64,000 bases of DNA from Actinomyces oris (GTDB lineage: Bacteria > Actinomycetota > Actinomycetes > Actinomycetales > Actinomycetaceae): assembly GCF_006546825.1 (NCBI RefSeq), contig NZ_VICC01000002.1, positions 1 to 64,000 of the forward strand, given 5' to 3'. Shown one piece after another: positions 1 through 10,347 of the stretch. A program made the position numbers and the translations under genes. How positions within the stretch are numbered: the first letter of the stretch is position 1; each line of letters begins with the position of its first letter. Below the pieces are notes generated by a model. That model ran no database searches. It had not been told where the DNA came from and was given only the letters and a program-made list of their open reading frames with translations.

Positions 1-281
1 GCCCCAACCAACCACAAACAAGCAGCCAGCCAGAACCCAATAGTCAGTACAACAGTCCAGAAAACCAGACCAGGCCCAACCCAACCCCACAACAAAAAGA
101 GAGCCAGGCAAACCAAAACAAAACAAAACCCCAAAAACCACACACAACCAAAACCATGCGCAGCCCCCAGGGCCATGGCATAAAAAACATGACACACTAT
201 CGAGTTCTCAAACAACACACCCACCGAGAACTTGTCGTAAGGCATTTTGCCTTTCGCTTTGCTCTCAGAAGCACCTGAGAA
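1..281 (-). other. Leader of an rRNA operon (16S gene lies beyond the left edge)
   Basis: This stretch holds no credible ORF and is read on the minus strand. It follows a strong promoter (282-310) and contains an antitermination/processing-like element: the arms AGTTCTC and GAGAACT (203-209 and 226-232) pair perfectly, and the sequence around 195-215 reads TTGTTTGAGAACTCGATAGTG on the minus strand, cut here as the boxA-like core TTGAGAACTC. Such TTGAGAACT blocks are typical of actinobacterial rRNA leaders and spacers. The last 170 bases are a T/G-rich tract on the minus strand with no gene. A tyrS-rrn neighbourhood is common in Actinobacteria. The 16S gene itself is not in the window, so the assignment is inference. 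Confidence 0.65.
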
Positions 282-310
282 ACTTTAGCGAGCCGGATTT
301 TCTGAGTCAA
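282..310 (-). promoter_or_regulatory. Strong sigma-70-type promoter for the rRNA operon
   Basis: On the minus strand the -35 box is TTGACT (305-310) and the -10 box is TAAAGT (282-287), separated by exactly 17 nt. This is close to consensus and is unusually good for this GC-rich genome, as expected for an rrn P1-type promoter. It fires leftwards into the boxA-like leader. Confidence 0.75.
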
Positions 311-443
311 ACGAATGGGCGGTGACCCTCGTCTCTCTTCGGCTCTCTTCAGTTCTCAGTCCCCGGCCGGTCTGAGGAAATTCATCCTCCCCGTTTCGGG
401 CCGGAGAGAACATTACGCACCGACCACCAACCCGTCAAACTGA

Positions 444-482
444 TGAGCGGTGACGGTGCCCACAAGGCATCGTCACCGCTCA
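444..482 (-). terminator. Hairpin terminator of tyrS
   Basis: The 17-nt arms 444-460 and 466-482 pair with a single G-U, around a 5-nt loop. The hairpin lies about 45 bp past the tyrS stop and before the rRNA promoter. It has no clear U-tract. Confidence 0.7.
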
Positions 483-525
483 ACAACCGTGTTCGCAAGG
501 TAAGGATTTCCCTTGACGGTGGAGC

Positions 526-1788
526 CTAAACCGCACGTCCGACGGCCAGGTTCCGCCGTCCCTTGCGCACCAGCACCACTCCCCCGGCGAGCAGGTGCTC
601 GGAACCGATGACCGCGGTCTCGTCGGCCACCTTGACGTTGTTGATGTAGGCCCCGCCTCCGGCAATGGTCTTGCGGGCCGCATTGCGCCCGCGCTCCAGC
701 CCCGTACCCACGAGCAGGTCCACGATCGTGGTCTGTCCGACTGCCACGTCACCGGAGGCGAGATCAGCCGTGGCCGCCAGGATCGTCGCCTCATCGATGT
801 CGGCGAGGTCGCCGCGGCCCCACAGTGCGGAGGTCGCCGCTTCGGCCTGGGCAGTCGCGTCGGCTCCGTGGACCCACGTGCAGACTTCGTGCGCCAGAAC
901 CCGCTGCGCCTCACGTGCCTTCGGGTTCTCGGCCGTCACCGCCTCCAGGCGCTCAATCTCCTCGCGTTCCAGGAAGGTGAAGACCTTGAGGAAGCGCACG
1001 ACGTCGGCGTCGTCGACCTGGAGCCAGAACTGGTAGAAGGCGTAGGGGCTGAGCATCTCGGGGTTGAGCCAGATCGCCCCGCCCTCAGACTTACCGAACT
1101 TGGTGCCGTCGGCCTTGGTGATGAGGGGGTTGGTCATGACGTGGACCGAGGCGCCCTCGACCTTGTGGATGAGGTCCATCCCGCCCACGAGGTTGCCCCA
1201 CTGGTCATTGCCGCCGACCTCCAGGGTGCAGCCGTAGCGTCGGTAGAGCTCGAGGTAGTCGTTGGCCTGGAGGACCTGGTAGCTGAACTCGGTGTAGGAG
1301 ATGCCCTCCTCGCTGGCCAGGCGCCGGGCGACGATGTCCTTGGAGAGCATGGTGCCCATGCGGAAGTGCTTACCCAGGTCCCGCAGGAAGTCAATGGCGC
1401 TCATCGCCTGGGTCCAGTCCAGGTTGTTGACGATCTGCGCCGGGTTGTCCCCGCTGAAGTCGAGAAGGTTCTCGAGCTGTTCCTGCAGGCTGGCCGCCCA
1501 GCCGGCAACGACGTCCTTGGTGTTGAGGCTGCGCTCCCCCTTGGCGCGCGGGTCGCCGATGAGGCCGGTCGCCCCACCCACCAGCGCCAGCGGACGGTGC
1601 CCGGCCAACTGAAGATGGCGCATGACCTTGACGGCTACGAGGTGCCCGTGGTGAAGGCTCGGCGCCGTGGGGTCGAACCCGCAATAGAAGGTGACGGCCC
1701 CGTCGCTGAGCGCCGCTCGCAGCGCGTCAATGTCGGTGTGCTGGGCGATGAGCCCGCGCCACTGCAGTTCGTCCAGGATGTCCGTCAC
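526..1788 (-). CDS. tyrS: Tyrosyl-tRNA synthetase
   Basis: Class I aminoacyl-tRNA synthetase that charges tRNA-Tyr in the cytoplasm. The 420-residue protein has the HIGH-type motif HHGH at residues 46-49, the tyrosine-site motif GGNDQWGN around 192-199, and the KMSKS-loop equivalent KFGKS at 230-234. A C-terminal S4-like RNA-binding part follows (VDLLVGTGLERGRNAARKTI region). The reading frame is open to 1956, but GTG at 1788 is preferred: it is preceded by GGAAGG 10 nt upstream and gives the standard N-terminus (V/M)TDILDELQWRG. The gene sits directly upstream of a terminator and then the rRNA promoter. Confidence 0.95.
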   Translation of the reverse strand: MTDILDELQWRGLIAQHTDIDALRAALSDGAVTFYCGFDPTAPSLHHGHLVAVKVMRHLQLAGHRPLALVGGATGLIGDPRAKGERSLNTKDVVAGWAASLQEQLENLLDFSGDNPAQIVNNLDWTQAMSAIDFLRDLGKHFRMGTMLSKDIVARRLASEEGISYTEFSYQVLQANDYLELYRRYGCTLEVGGNDQWGNLVGGMDLIHKVEGASVHVMTNPLITKADGTKFGKSEGGAIWLNPEMLSPYAFYQFWLQVDDADVVRFLKVFTFLEREEIERLEAVTAENPKAREAQRVLAHEVCTWVHGADATAQAEAATSALWGRGDLADIDEATILAATADLASGDVAVGQTTIVDLLVGTGLERGRNAARKTIAGGGAYINNVKVADETAVIGSEHLLAGGVVLVRKGRRNLAVGRAV

Positions 1789-1952
1789 TGTCCAGTCGCC
1801 TTCCGTGGGTTGTCGTGCTTGCCGCACGCATGATCCCGGCGCGTCACGCTCGGGTCCGGCTGATACCTCCGGCGCAGATAGTCTGCCATGCTCCGGCTCG
1901 GCTTCCACGAAGAGGCCAGGCCACGGAGCCGTGAGCCGGATACGGGAAGCCT

Positions 1953-2567
1953 TCACGAGCCCTCAGTCGGGCGATCCCATATGAGGGTGTATCGGTAGTA
2001 GAAACGCCGTCGAGTCCTGGCCCCGGGAAGCAGCCGGACTGCCGCCCTACGAATCTCGGCCAGGGACTCTCGTGGAACACGAGTGACCACACCGATGTCT
2101 GAGCTCTCCCGTCGCAGGGCGCCGACCACGCGCAGAGGCAGGACGGCCAGTGCGGACAGCGTCCAGTCCCACAGGCTCTTGTTGGCGGCCAAGCCGATGA
2201 CGATCAGACGCCCGCCGGGTGCCACCAGCTGACTCAGCCTCACCAGGGCGGGTTCCAGTGGGAGGTGGTGCAGCGTGGCCACGCAGGTGACCGTCTCAAA
2301 GGTGCCGATGCGCTGAGGAAGGTCCAGATCCATGACGCCGTCGAGCAGCACTTCGGCCTGCGGAGTCCGTTCGAGACGTCTGCGCGCTCGAGCAGCTGCC
2401 TGTCCGTCGGTTTCAAGTCCGACGGCGCGCCGGCACACCGCCGCCAGGCGTGCGAGCAGGAGCCCGTCACCGCATCCGACATCGAGCGCGCTTCCACCGC
2501 GCAGCGCCGCGTCCCGCACGATGCGCCGGTGAAAGGCGACGTTGTGGTTCCAGTAGTCACTGGCCAC
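1953..2567 (-). CDS. Class I SAM-dependent methyltransferase
   Basis: Predicted cytosolic small-molecule or macromolecule methyltransferase, substrate unknown. SAM-binding motif I is clear (ALDVGCGDGLLLARL, about residues 27-41), with an acidic motif II (VGLETD) and a post-core segment containing LHHLPLEPALVRLSQLVAPGG. Length (204 aa) is normal for a UbiE/Trm-like single domain. The GTG start at 2567 overlaps the end of the upstream marR-type gene by 11 nt, so the two are translationally coupled. It is the last gene of a three-gene operon with a MarR regulator and an SRPBCC protein. Confidence 0.8.
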   Translation of the reverse strand: MASDYWNHNVAFHRRIVRDAALRGGSALDVGCGDGLLLARLAAVCRRAVGLETDGQAAARARRRLERTPQAEVLLDGVMDLDLPQRIGTFETVTCVATLHHLPLEPALVRLSQLVAPGGRLIVIGLAANKSLWDWTLSALAVLPLRVVGALRRESSDIGVVTRVPRESLAEIRRAAVRLLPGARTRRRFYYRYTLIWDRPTEGS

Positions 2568-3117
2568 TGCGGGAGCCTGGTGGAGCAGCCGCCGTGGTCG
2601 GACCGGCTGTGTCGCTCGAGGTCTTGGGGCTCTCAGCCCGCTCGGTAGACGCAGCGGTCTCCTCGTTGGGCTGCGTCGCTGATCCGCGCGCTACGACGCC
2701 GGCTTCACGCAGCAGTGCCTCGCGCAGGTGGGGCACGGCAGCGAAGTACGCCTCATCGGCGTCCTCCACCAAACACGTTGCCCGGGCCCCGACATCTCTC
2801 CCTGCCGCTGTCATGGTCACGATCCGGGCACGGGCGTCCTTGGGATCCGGCTGCCGCGACACCAGACCGGCCCGCTCCAGCCGGCGCAGCACCTGGCTGG
2901 TGGTCTTCACGTCCATTCCCGCCTGGGTCGCGACCATCACCTGGCTGGCCCCGTCCCCGTGCTCCTCGAGCCACTGCGTGCAGGCCAGGAGGACGAACTG
3001 GGAGTGTGTCAGTCCAACTGGCTCCAGGGCGGCAGCGATGTCTCGCTGCCAGGCCAGCGCGGCCCTCCACATGAGGAAGCCGGGGCTCGCCTCAGGACCC
3101 TGGAACCTTGTCTTCAC
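2557..3117 (-). CDS. MarR-family transcriptional regulator
   Basis: 186 aa with a winged-helix MarR core at about residues 35-130: VGLTHSQFVLLAC, a recognition-helix region MDVKTTSQVLRRLERAGLVSR, and the wing DPKDARARIVTMT. The last 45 residues are a low-complexity A/T/S/E tail. It starts at GTG with a 4-nt overlap (GTGA) with the stop of the upstream SRPBCC gene and overlaps the methyltransferase gene at its own 3' end. It probably autoregulates the operon. Ligand unknown. Confidence 0.85.
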   Translation of the reverse strand: MKTRFQGPEASPGFLMWRAALAWQRDIAAALEPVGLTHSQFVLLACTQWLEEHGDGASQVMVATQAGMDVKTTSQVLRRLERAGLVSRQPDPKDARARIVTMTAAGRDVGARATCLVEDADEAYFAAVPHLREALLREAGVVARGSATQPNEETAASTERAESPKTSSDTAGPTTAAAPPGSRSGQ

Positions 3118-3539
3118 ATATCGACCCTAGCAGCCTCAACGAGCGAGTCGATGGCCTGCGGAAAGTCCTCGGCGATTCCCGGACCGATCGTCGGGCCTAC
3201 ATCGTCGGCACCGGGGCCGTCGATGTCGAGGCGGGTGGTCACAACGCTCTTCCCTTGTGTCTGCGCGGGCATGAAGGAGTGGGTAAAGGTCAGCTCCACT
3301 CCCCCGTAGGAGACCCGGTCCGCCTGGACATGAGGGGGTTCCCAGCGGATCACCGTGATCTCGATACTGTCCTGCCCCTCCGGAGTCATCGTGATCGAGG
3401 CGCCGGGTCCCACGGGCTCGCGCGGCTCGTAGCGATCCCCCTGGGGGAGCTCGATCTCACCGGAGAGAACCTTGATCCAGGTCTCCCACAGGTCCTCCGC
3501 CGGGAGATCCACTGTCCGTTGGCACTCAGTCGACCACAT
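3114..3539 (-). CDS. SRPBCC-fold (polyketide cyclase/AHSA1-like) protein
   Basis: 141-residue protein with the START/Bet v1-type pattern: an N-terminal strand with AEDLWETWIKVL, central strands (SITMTPEGQDSIEITVIRW), then ELTFTHSFMPA and a long C-terminal helix (FPQAIDSLVEAARVD). Such proteins bind hydrophobic ligands; the ligand here is unknown. Start: ATG at 3539 rather than the longer frame to 3584, because AGGAAGGGG lies 6-7 nt upstream of 3539. First gene of the operon SRPBCC-marR-methyltransferase. The AT-richer spacer upstream (about 3585-3640) probably holds its promoter. Confidence 0.75.
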   Translation of the reverse strand: MWSTECQRTVDLPAEDLWETWIKVLSGEIELPQGDRYEPREPVGPGASITMTPEGQDSIEITVIRWEPPHVQADRVSYGGVELTFTHSFMPAQTQGKSVVTTRLDIDGPGADDVGPTIGPGIAEDFPQAIDSLVEAARVDM

Positions 3540-3679
3540 GGCCGTCCCCTTCCTCGTCCTCCGCGCTCGGAGGTTCCGCACCACAAATAGTCTTTGCAGC
3601 GATAATCTGTGTACCCATTATTAGCGGACAGGAGTGGCATGGGCAAGTGGCGACCCATCGGAGTTGGGCTCGGCGAGGT

Positions 3680-4351
3680 TCAGCCCTGTGAGCGTCGCCT
3701 GGTGACGGCCGGCCGGTATGGCGAGACGGTGGGCTCTCCGTCCAGCCAGAAGCGCCACGGGAAGGCTTCTCCATCACCCCCGGGGCCGGCCACCCCGGTG
3801 CGTGGCCCACAGCGGATGCGTCCGGCATCCGGTGCCTGCTGCGGCAGCGTCAGGCTGATGCGTGATCCCGGCCCGCCCAGCAGCGCGCCGTCGTCGGAGC
3901 GGTCCAGTCCCAGTGCGGCGCACAGTCTGGCCGGGCCACGGGCCAGGTCGCGGTCAGTGCGGGCTGCGGGGCGGCGTCCCCTGGCCTGCTCGAGCCCTTC
4001 GACGACCTCTCCCCCGCGCAGCAGCACCGCGCGTGAGACCCCGGCGGGTCCGGTGACGATGTTGAGGCAGTGGTGCATGCCGTAAGTGAAGTAGACGTAG
4101 ATGCACCCGCCGGCCTCGAACATGGAGGCGTTGCGCGCTGTGCGTCCCCGGAAGGCGTGGGAGCCCGGGTCCTTCTCGCCGCGGTAGGCCTCCACCTCGG
4201 TCAGGCGGATCGCGACGCGCCCGGCCGGGTCTGCAACGGTGATGACGGCACCCAGCAGCGCCGGGGCCGCCTCCAGACTGTCACATCTGAGCAGCGAGGC
4301 AGCTTCGGCGCTCAGCTCGATCGCCGTCTCCCTCAGGGAAGCGTCTGACAT
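3680..4351 (-). CDS. 3-methyladenine DNA glycosylase (AAG/MPG family)
   Basis: Base-excision repair enzyme that removes alkylated purines. The 223-aa product shows the family landmarks: a catalytic-region block TEVEAYRGEKDPGSHAFRGRTARN (glutamate in EVEAY activates water; quoted here over adjacent blocks), YVYFTYGMHHCLN with the intercalating tyrosine, and LARGPARLCAALGL. ATG at 4351 is chosen over the longer frame to 4393 because the upstream argH gene stops at 4369. That leaves a 17-bp gap, so it is probably co-transcribed with argH. Confidence 0.9.
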   Translation of the reverse strand: MSDASLRETAIELSAEAASLLRCDSLEAAPALLGAVITVADPAGRVAIRLTEVEAYRGEKDPGSHAFRGRTARNASMFEAGGCIYVYFTYGMHHCLNIVTGPAGVSRAVLLRGGEVVEGLEQARGRRPAARTDRDLARGPARLCAALGLDRSDDGALLGGPGSRISLTLPQQAPDAGRIRCGPRTGVAGPGGDGEAFPWRFWLDGEPTVSPYRPAVTRRRSQG

Positions 4352-4368
4352 CGACCTGCCGCCCCGGC

Positions 4369-6132
<1,764 letters not shown>

Positions 6133-7014
6133 ATGCCCGCCGAACAAGATGCACTTTTCCCAGGCAAGCAGTTCATCTCCACCGTGCTCGAGGCCCTCGA
6201 GACCAAGACCCGGATGACCGGGGTGATCGCCCACCGCTATCTCATGCGCGCGGCGATGGCCGGCATGATCGTGGCGGCCTTCTATGTCGTGAACTACGCC
6301 ATCGTCGGTGTCTTCGATGGCCTGCGCCTCGGGGACACCTCGCTCGCGGGGATCGGGAAGATGCTCGGGGCTCTGTCCTTCGGACCCGCTCTCGTCTTCA
6401 TCTACTACACGAAGTCCGAGCTGCTCACCAGCAACATGATGGTGGTGGCCATCGGCCACTACTACAAGCGGATCTCGACGTGGCGGGCTCTGAGGGTGCT
6501 GGTCATGTGCCTGGCCGGCAACTTCGCCGGAGGGCTGGTCTTCGCGGCCATGTACCGCTTCTCCACCCTCGTAGAGGCGGCAACCGGTGAACAGGCCACC
6601 CACTCAGTGGCCGCCAAGCTCCTCTACCTGTCGTCGGCCTCGGGGATCGGCGACCTCTTCGTGCGGGCGGTCCTGTGCAACTTCATGATCAACCTGGCGA
6701 TGCTCCTCATCTACAACGGCTTCATCCGCGAGGACTGGTCCAAGATCTTCGCGATGCTCATCTCCGTGTTCGTCTTCGCCTTCCTCGGCCTTGAGCACTC
6801 CGTGGCCAACACGGTCCTGTTCACGGTCGTCGGTCTGACGCATGGGATCGATGTCTTGACGGCGCTGGGGAATGTGGCTGTGGCACTGCTGGGCAACTTC
6901 GTGGGCGGCGGGCTGCTGATCGGCGGCTACTACGCCTACGCCAACGACGACTCCCGCTGGCTGCGCCGACAGCCCCAGAAGAACGGGGCACAAGCGGCTG
7001 AGTCGACTGGGTGA
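6133..7014 (+). CDS. Formate/nitrite transporter (FNT) family channel
   Basis: Predicted pentameric membrane channel or proton symporter for small monovalent anions such as formate, nitrite or lactate. The 293-aa product has about six membrane segments. It shows the FNT features of paired half-helix repeats with CLAGNFAGGLVFA and LLGNFVGGGLLIGGYYAYA, and the ELLTSNMM segment resembling the family's E-L-x-T-G-x block. Start: ATG at 6133 (MPAEQDALFPG), since the longer frame from 5947 adds an implausible basic, non-conserved leader. It is convergent with argG, with two hairpins between them. Confidence 0.85.
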   Translation: MPAEQDALFPGKQFISTVLEALETKTRMTGVIAHRYLMRAAMAGMIVAAFYVVNYAIVGVFDGLRLGDTSLAGIGKMLGALSFGPALVFIYYTKSELLTSNMMVVAIGHYYKRISTWRALRVLVMCLAGNFAGGLVFAAMYRFSTLVEAATGEQATHSVAAKLLYLSSASGIGDLFVRAVLCNFMINLAMLLIYNGFIREDWSKIFAMLISVFVFAFLGLEHSVANTVLFTVVGLTHGIDVLTALGNVAVALLGNFVGGGLLIGGYYAYANDDSRWLRRQPQKNGAQAAESTG

Positions 7015-7016
7015 TC

Positions 7017-7052
7017 GGGACGGCCGGCTCCCTGCCGTGAGCCGGCCGTCCC
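7017..7052 (+). terminator. Terminator hairpin of the FNT gene
   Basis: Perfect 13-bp stem (7017-7029 with 7040-7052) around a 10-nt loop, starting 2 nt after the FNT stop codon. No U-tract follows. Confidence 0.7.
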
Positions 7053-7074
7053 CGTCGGCGAGGCGCAGCCAGCA

Positions 7075-7126
7075 TGACGAACCGGTTGTCTCCGCTTTTC
7101 TGCCTGCGGAGGCAACCGGTTCGTCA
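7075..7126. terminator. Long hairpin between convergent FNT and argG
   Basis: A 21-bp stem with one G-U pair (arms 7075-7095 and 7106-7126; loop 7096-7105). The outer 14 bp are perfect and contain AACCGGTT. It lies 58 bp beyond the argG stop and probably terminates argG transcripts; being symmetrical it may act on both strands. Confidence 0.7.
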
Positions 7127-7184
7127 CGGTCAGTCGGTTTCGGGCATCCCCGCACCGTAGAACCTGAGACGGTTTATGTCCCGG

Positions 7185-8417
7185 TCAGAACCCCTGACCG
7201 TTGCCAGCGCGCACGTCGCGGGCGGCGGCGAGCTTGGACTGCATCCCGTAGATCTCGATGAAGCCCCGCGAGGAGGACTGGTCGAAGGTGTCTCCGCTCT
7301 CGTAGGTGGCCAGGTTGAAGTCGTACAGGCCCGTCTCGGAGCGACGCCCGTTGACGGTCGCCCGGCCGCCGTGCAGGACCATTCGGATGTCACCGTTGAC
7401 ATAGCGCTGCGTGTCCTCGATGAAGGCGTCCATGGAGCGCTTGAGCGGGGAGTACCACTGGGCCTCGTATACGAGCTCGGCCCAGGTCTGCTCCATGCTC
7501 CGCTTGTAGCGGCGCTGCATGCGCTCCAGGGTGACGGCCTCGAGCGCTCGGTGGGCCTCGATCAGGGCCACGGCACCGGGGGCCTCGTAGATCTCGCGGG
7601 ACTTGATCCCCACGAGCCGGTCCTCGACCATGTCGATGCGCCCCACGCCCTGGGCGCCTGCCCTACGGTTGAGCTCCTGAATCGCTTCCAGGGGGCTGAC
7701 GTCGCGGCCGTCGATGGCCACAGGGATTCCTTCCTTGAAGGTGAGGGTCACTTCGTCGGGCAGGGGCGGGTAGGCGGGGTCATCGGTATAGACGTAGACA
7801 TCCTTGGTGGGAGCGTTCCACAGGTCCTCGAGGTACCCGGTCTCAATGGCACGGCCCCAAACATTCTGGTCGATGGAGAAGGGGTTGTGCTTGGTGGTCT
7901 CGATCGGCAGGTTGTGCTTCTCGGCGTAGTCGATGGCCACGTCACGGGTCAGCGCCAGGTCGCGTACCGGGGAGATGCAGTCCATGTCGGGGGCCATGGA
8001 GGTGATGGAGACCTCGAAGCGGACCTGGTCGTTGCCCTTGCCGGTGCAGCCGTGGGCCACGGTGTGCGCGCCGAACTCGCGGGCGGCCTTGACCAGGTGG
8101 CGGGCGATGACCGGGCGGGACAGGGCCGACACGAGCGGATAGGTCCCCTCGTAGAGGGCGTTGGCCTTGAGCGCCGGCATGCAGTAGTCGTTGGCGAACT
8201 CGTCTCGGGCGTCGGCGACATAGGCCTCGACGGCTCCGCAGTCGAGGGCTCGCTGACGGATCACCTCAAGGTCCTCGCCGCCCTGGCCGACGTCAACGGC
8301 GACGGCCACAACCTCTCGACCAGTGGCCTCGCCGATCCAGCCAATGGCGACGGACGTGTCCAGGCCTCCGGAGTAGGCCAGGACGACACGGTCCTTGTGG
8401 ATGCTCAATGGGATCAC
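7185..8417 (-). CDS. argG: Argininosuccinate synthase
   Basis: ATP-dependent joining of citrulline and aspartate to argininosuccinate. The 410-aa protein has the N-type ATP pyrophosphatase loop AYSGGLDTS at residues 14-22, the [14 protein letters not shown] block, and [12 protein letters not shown]. Length agrees with the family. It lies 71 bp downstream of argR on the same strand, so it may be read from the argC promoter or from its own. The spacer 8418-8488 shows no ARG-box-like sequence to my eye. Confidence 0.97.
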   Translation of the reverse strand: MIPLSIHKDRVVLAYSGGLDTSVAIGWIGEATGREVVAVAVDVGQGGEDLEVIRQRALDCGAVEAYVADARDEFANDYCMPALKANALYEGTYPLVSALSRPVIARHLVKAAREFGAHTVAHGCTGKGNDQVRFEVSITSMAPDMDCISPVRDLALTRDVAIDYAEKHNLPIETTKHNPFSIDQNVWGRAIETGYLEDLWNAPTKDVYVYTDDPAYPPLPDEVTLTFKEGIPVAIDGRDVSPLEAIQELNRRAGAQGVGRIDMVEDRLVGIKSREIYEAPGAVALIEAHRALEAVTLERMQRRYKRSMEQTWAELVYEAQWYSPLKRSMDAFIEDTQRYVNGDIRMVLHGGRATVNGRRSETGLYDFNLATYESGDTFDQSSSRGFIEIYGMQSKLAAARDVRAGNGQGF

Positions 8418-8488
8418 TCTTCTCTTCGTGATGACGCCGACGCAGCGGCGCTCAGGTGACTGGGGATGTCAAGGGTGGTGGGGAGAGG

Positions 8489-9076
8489 TCAGGCTCGGGC
8501 TGAGGGGTCAGCCAGAGCGAGCAGGTGCCTGGCCACATCGGCTGCGACCTGAGCGCCGCGGGTGATGACCAGGACGGTGTCGTCGCCGGCGATGCACCCC
8601 ATGACGCCAGGCATCATGGCGTCGTCAACGGCCCCGGCGAGCAGCTGGGCGGCGCCGGCGGGCGTTCGCAGGACCACCTGGGGGCCGGCCCACTCGGCAG
8701 TAACGAGTAGCTCTGCGCACCACCGGGACAGACGGGGGGTGGTGTGGGCACGCAAAGAGTCCTCGGTCTCCTCCGGCTCGGAAAGGGCACCGGTATGGAC
8801 CTGGCCGGGGGCACCGGCCTCGGGCATGGAGTAGATGAGTTCTCCGCCCGGGGCGCGGATCTTCGTGGCCCGCAGCTCCACCAGATCCCGTGAAAGCGTG
8901 GCCTGGGTAGTACTGATGCCGCGCTGTGCCAGGGCCTTGCGCAGCTGGGCCTGGGAGCTGATACGTTCCCGCGACAGGATCTGGACGATGCTGGCGTGCC
9001 GGGCGGTCTTGGTCCCGGGTACCAGGGGGGCCGTTGCCTCCAGGTCGCGCTGAGAGGCCTCGATGGTGGCGCTCAT
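8489..9076 (-). CDS. argR: Arginine repressor
   Basis: Hexameric arginine-responsive repressor of arginine biosynthesis. The N-terminal winged helix (about residues 25-90) contains SSQAQLRKALAQRGISTTQATLSRDLVELRATK (a contiguous family block, quoted here only by its core ISTTQATLSRDL). The C-terminal domain has the arginine-binding/oligomer motif GCIAGDDTVLVI. Two features extend it to 195 aa: an N-terminal extension of about 20 residues and an insert between the domains. ATG overlaps the argD stop by 4 nt (ATGA), so it is translationally coupled to the operon it controls. Confidence 0.95.
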   Translation of the reverse strand: MSATIEASQRDLEATAPLVPGTKTARHASIVQILSRERISSQAQLRKALAQRGISTTQATLSRDLVELRATKIRAPGGELIYSMPEAGAPGQVHTGALSEPEETEDSLRAHTTPRLSRWCAELLVTAEWAGPQVVLRTPAGAAQLLAGAVDDAMMPGVMGCIAGDDTVLVITRGAQVAADVARHLLALADPSARA

Positions 9077-10347
9077 GAACCGGCTTTCTCTGACAGTGCC
9101 CGGTCAAGGACCTCGGACAGCGTGGTGGTGAAGGCCCTGGCGTCATCGTCGGAGAGGATGAAGGGCGGAGCCAGGCGGATCGTGTCGGGGCGCGGCGCAT
9201 TGACAATGAAACCGCGAGCCGCCAGGGCAGCAGCGATCTCAGCAGCGGGCGGGAGCCCGTCGTCCAGCCCGACGCCGAGCAGCAGGCCCCGGCCGCGCAC
9301 CTGGTTGACTCCGTCCACGACCGCCAGCTCCCGGGACCAGGCCGAGCCGAGCTGCTGAACCCTCTCCAGCAGGGACTGGCTACGGATAGTCCCGATGACG
9401 GCGAGCGCTGCTGCGCAGGCCACCGGGTTGCCGCCGAAGGTGGTGCCGTGCTGCCCCGGCTCGAGAAGAGCGGCGGCCTGCCCACTGGCGACGACTGCGC
9501 CGATGGGGACGCCTCCGCCCAGTCCCTTGGCCAGGGTGACGACGTCGGGGACGATGCCCGGTGCCAGCAGATGGTGCGCCATCCAGGCGCCGGTGCGTCC
9601 CATTCCGGTCTGAACCTCATCGATGATGAGCAGCGCGCCAGCGGCCTCAGTCAGCTCGCGGGCCGCCTCCAGGTACCCGGCAGGCAGCTCACGCACCCCG
9701 GCCTCGCCCTGTATGGGTTCGACGACGAGTGCCGCCACATCCGGCCCCAGCGCGGTGCGCAGTGCTTCGACGTCACCGGCGGGGATGAACTCGACCCCAC
9801 CGGGCAGCGGCTCGAAGGGCTCCCGGTAGGCGGCCTTGTAGGTCAGGGCCAGGGCACCCATGGTCCTGCCGTGGAAGGCGTCCTGGAGGGCCAGGACCCG
9901 GGGGCGTCGGCTACCGCCGTGACGGCGGGCGATCTTGAAAGCGGCCTCATTGGCCTCGGTACCGGAGTTGGCCAGGAAGACGCGGGAGTCGTGAGCGGGG
10001 CGACCGGGGATAGTGAGCCGGACGAGCTCCTCGGCGAGGCCGACCTGGGCGGGGGTGGTGAAGAAGTTCGACACGTGCCCCAGCTCGGAGAGCTGCTCGG
10101 TGACGGCCCGGATGATCGCGGGGTGCGCATGGCCCAGGCAGTTGACGGCGATGCCTGCCAGCAGGTCGATGTACTCCTGACCGTCGGCGTCCCAGACGTG
10201 GGCACCCCTCCCCCGGACCAGGACCCGGCCGGGGGTGCCGAAGGTGTTCATGACGGCGTCGGTGTAGCGCGCCAGCCAGCCGGCGTTGCCGGTGCCGGGT
10301 CCCTTCGCCTCTGCGGTGGGTGCCGGTGCTTGCGAGGAGTGGGTCAT
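9073..10347 (-). CDS. argD: Acetylornithine aminotransferase
   Basis: PLP-dependent class III aminotransferase converting N-acetylglutamate semialdehyde to N-acetylornithine. The 424-aa protein shows [15 protein letters not shown], the substrate-site [18 protein letters not shown], the cofactor aspartate in [15 protein letters not shown], and the Schiff-base lysine in [15 protein letters not shown]. The start overlaps the argB stop (4 nt) and its end overlaps argR. No argF follows it, unlike the usual actinobacterial order. Confidence 0.95.
   Translation of the reverse strand: MTHSSQAPAPTAEAKGPGTGNAGWLARYTDAVMNTFGTPGRVLVRGRGAHVWDADGQEYIDLLAGIAVNCLGHAHPAIIRAVTEQLSELGHVSNFFTTPAQVGLAEELVRLTIPGRPAHDSRVFLANSGTEANEAAFKIARRHGGSRRPRVLALQDAFHGRTMGALALTYKAAYREPFEPLPGGVEFIPAGDVEALRTALGPDVAALVVEPIQGEAGVRELPAGYLEAARELTEAAGALLIIDEVQTGMGRTGAWMAHHLLAPGIVPDVVTLAKGLGGGVPIGAVVASGQAAALLEPGQHGTTFGGNPVACAAALAVIGTIRSQSLLERVQQLGSAWSRELAVVDGVNQVRGRGLLLGVGLDDGLPPAAEIAAALAARGFIVNAPRPDTIRLAPPFILSDDDARAFTTTLSEVLDRALSEKAGS

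Noticed and set aside
2450-3309. Plus-strand frames opposite the MarR/SRPBCC operon
   Set aside because: No conserved motif; the minus-strand genes have coupled starts and recognisable domains.
3589-3630. Palindromic MarR operator before the SRPBCC gene
   Set aside because: GATAAT...ATTATT arms are imperfect and the centre does not match; too weak to list as an operator.
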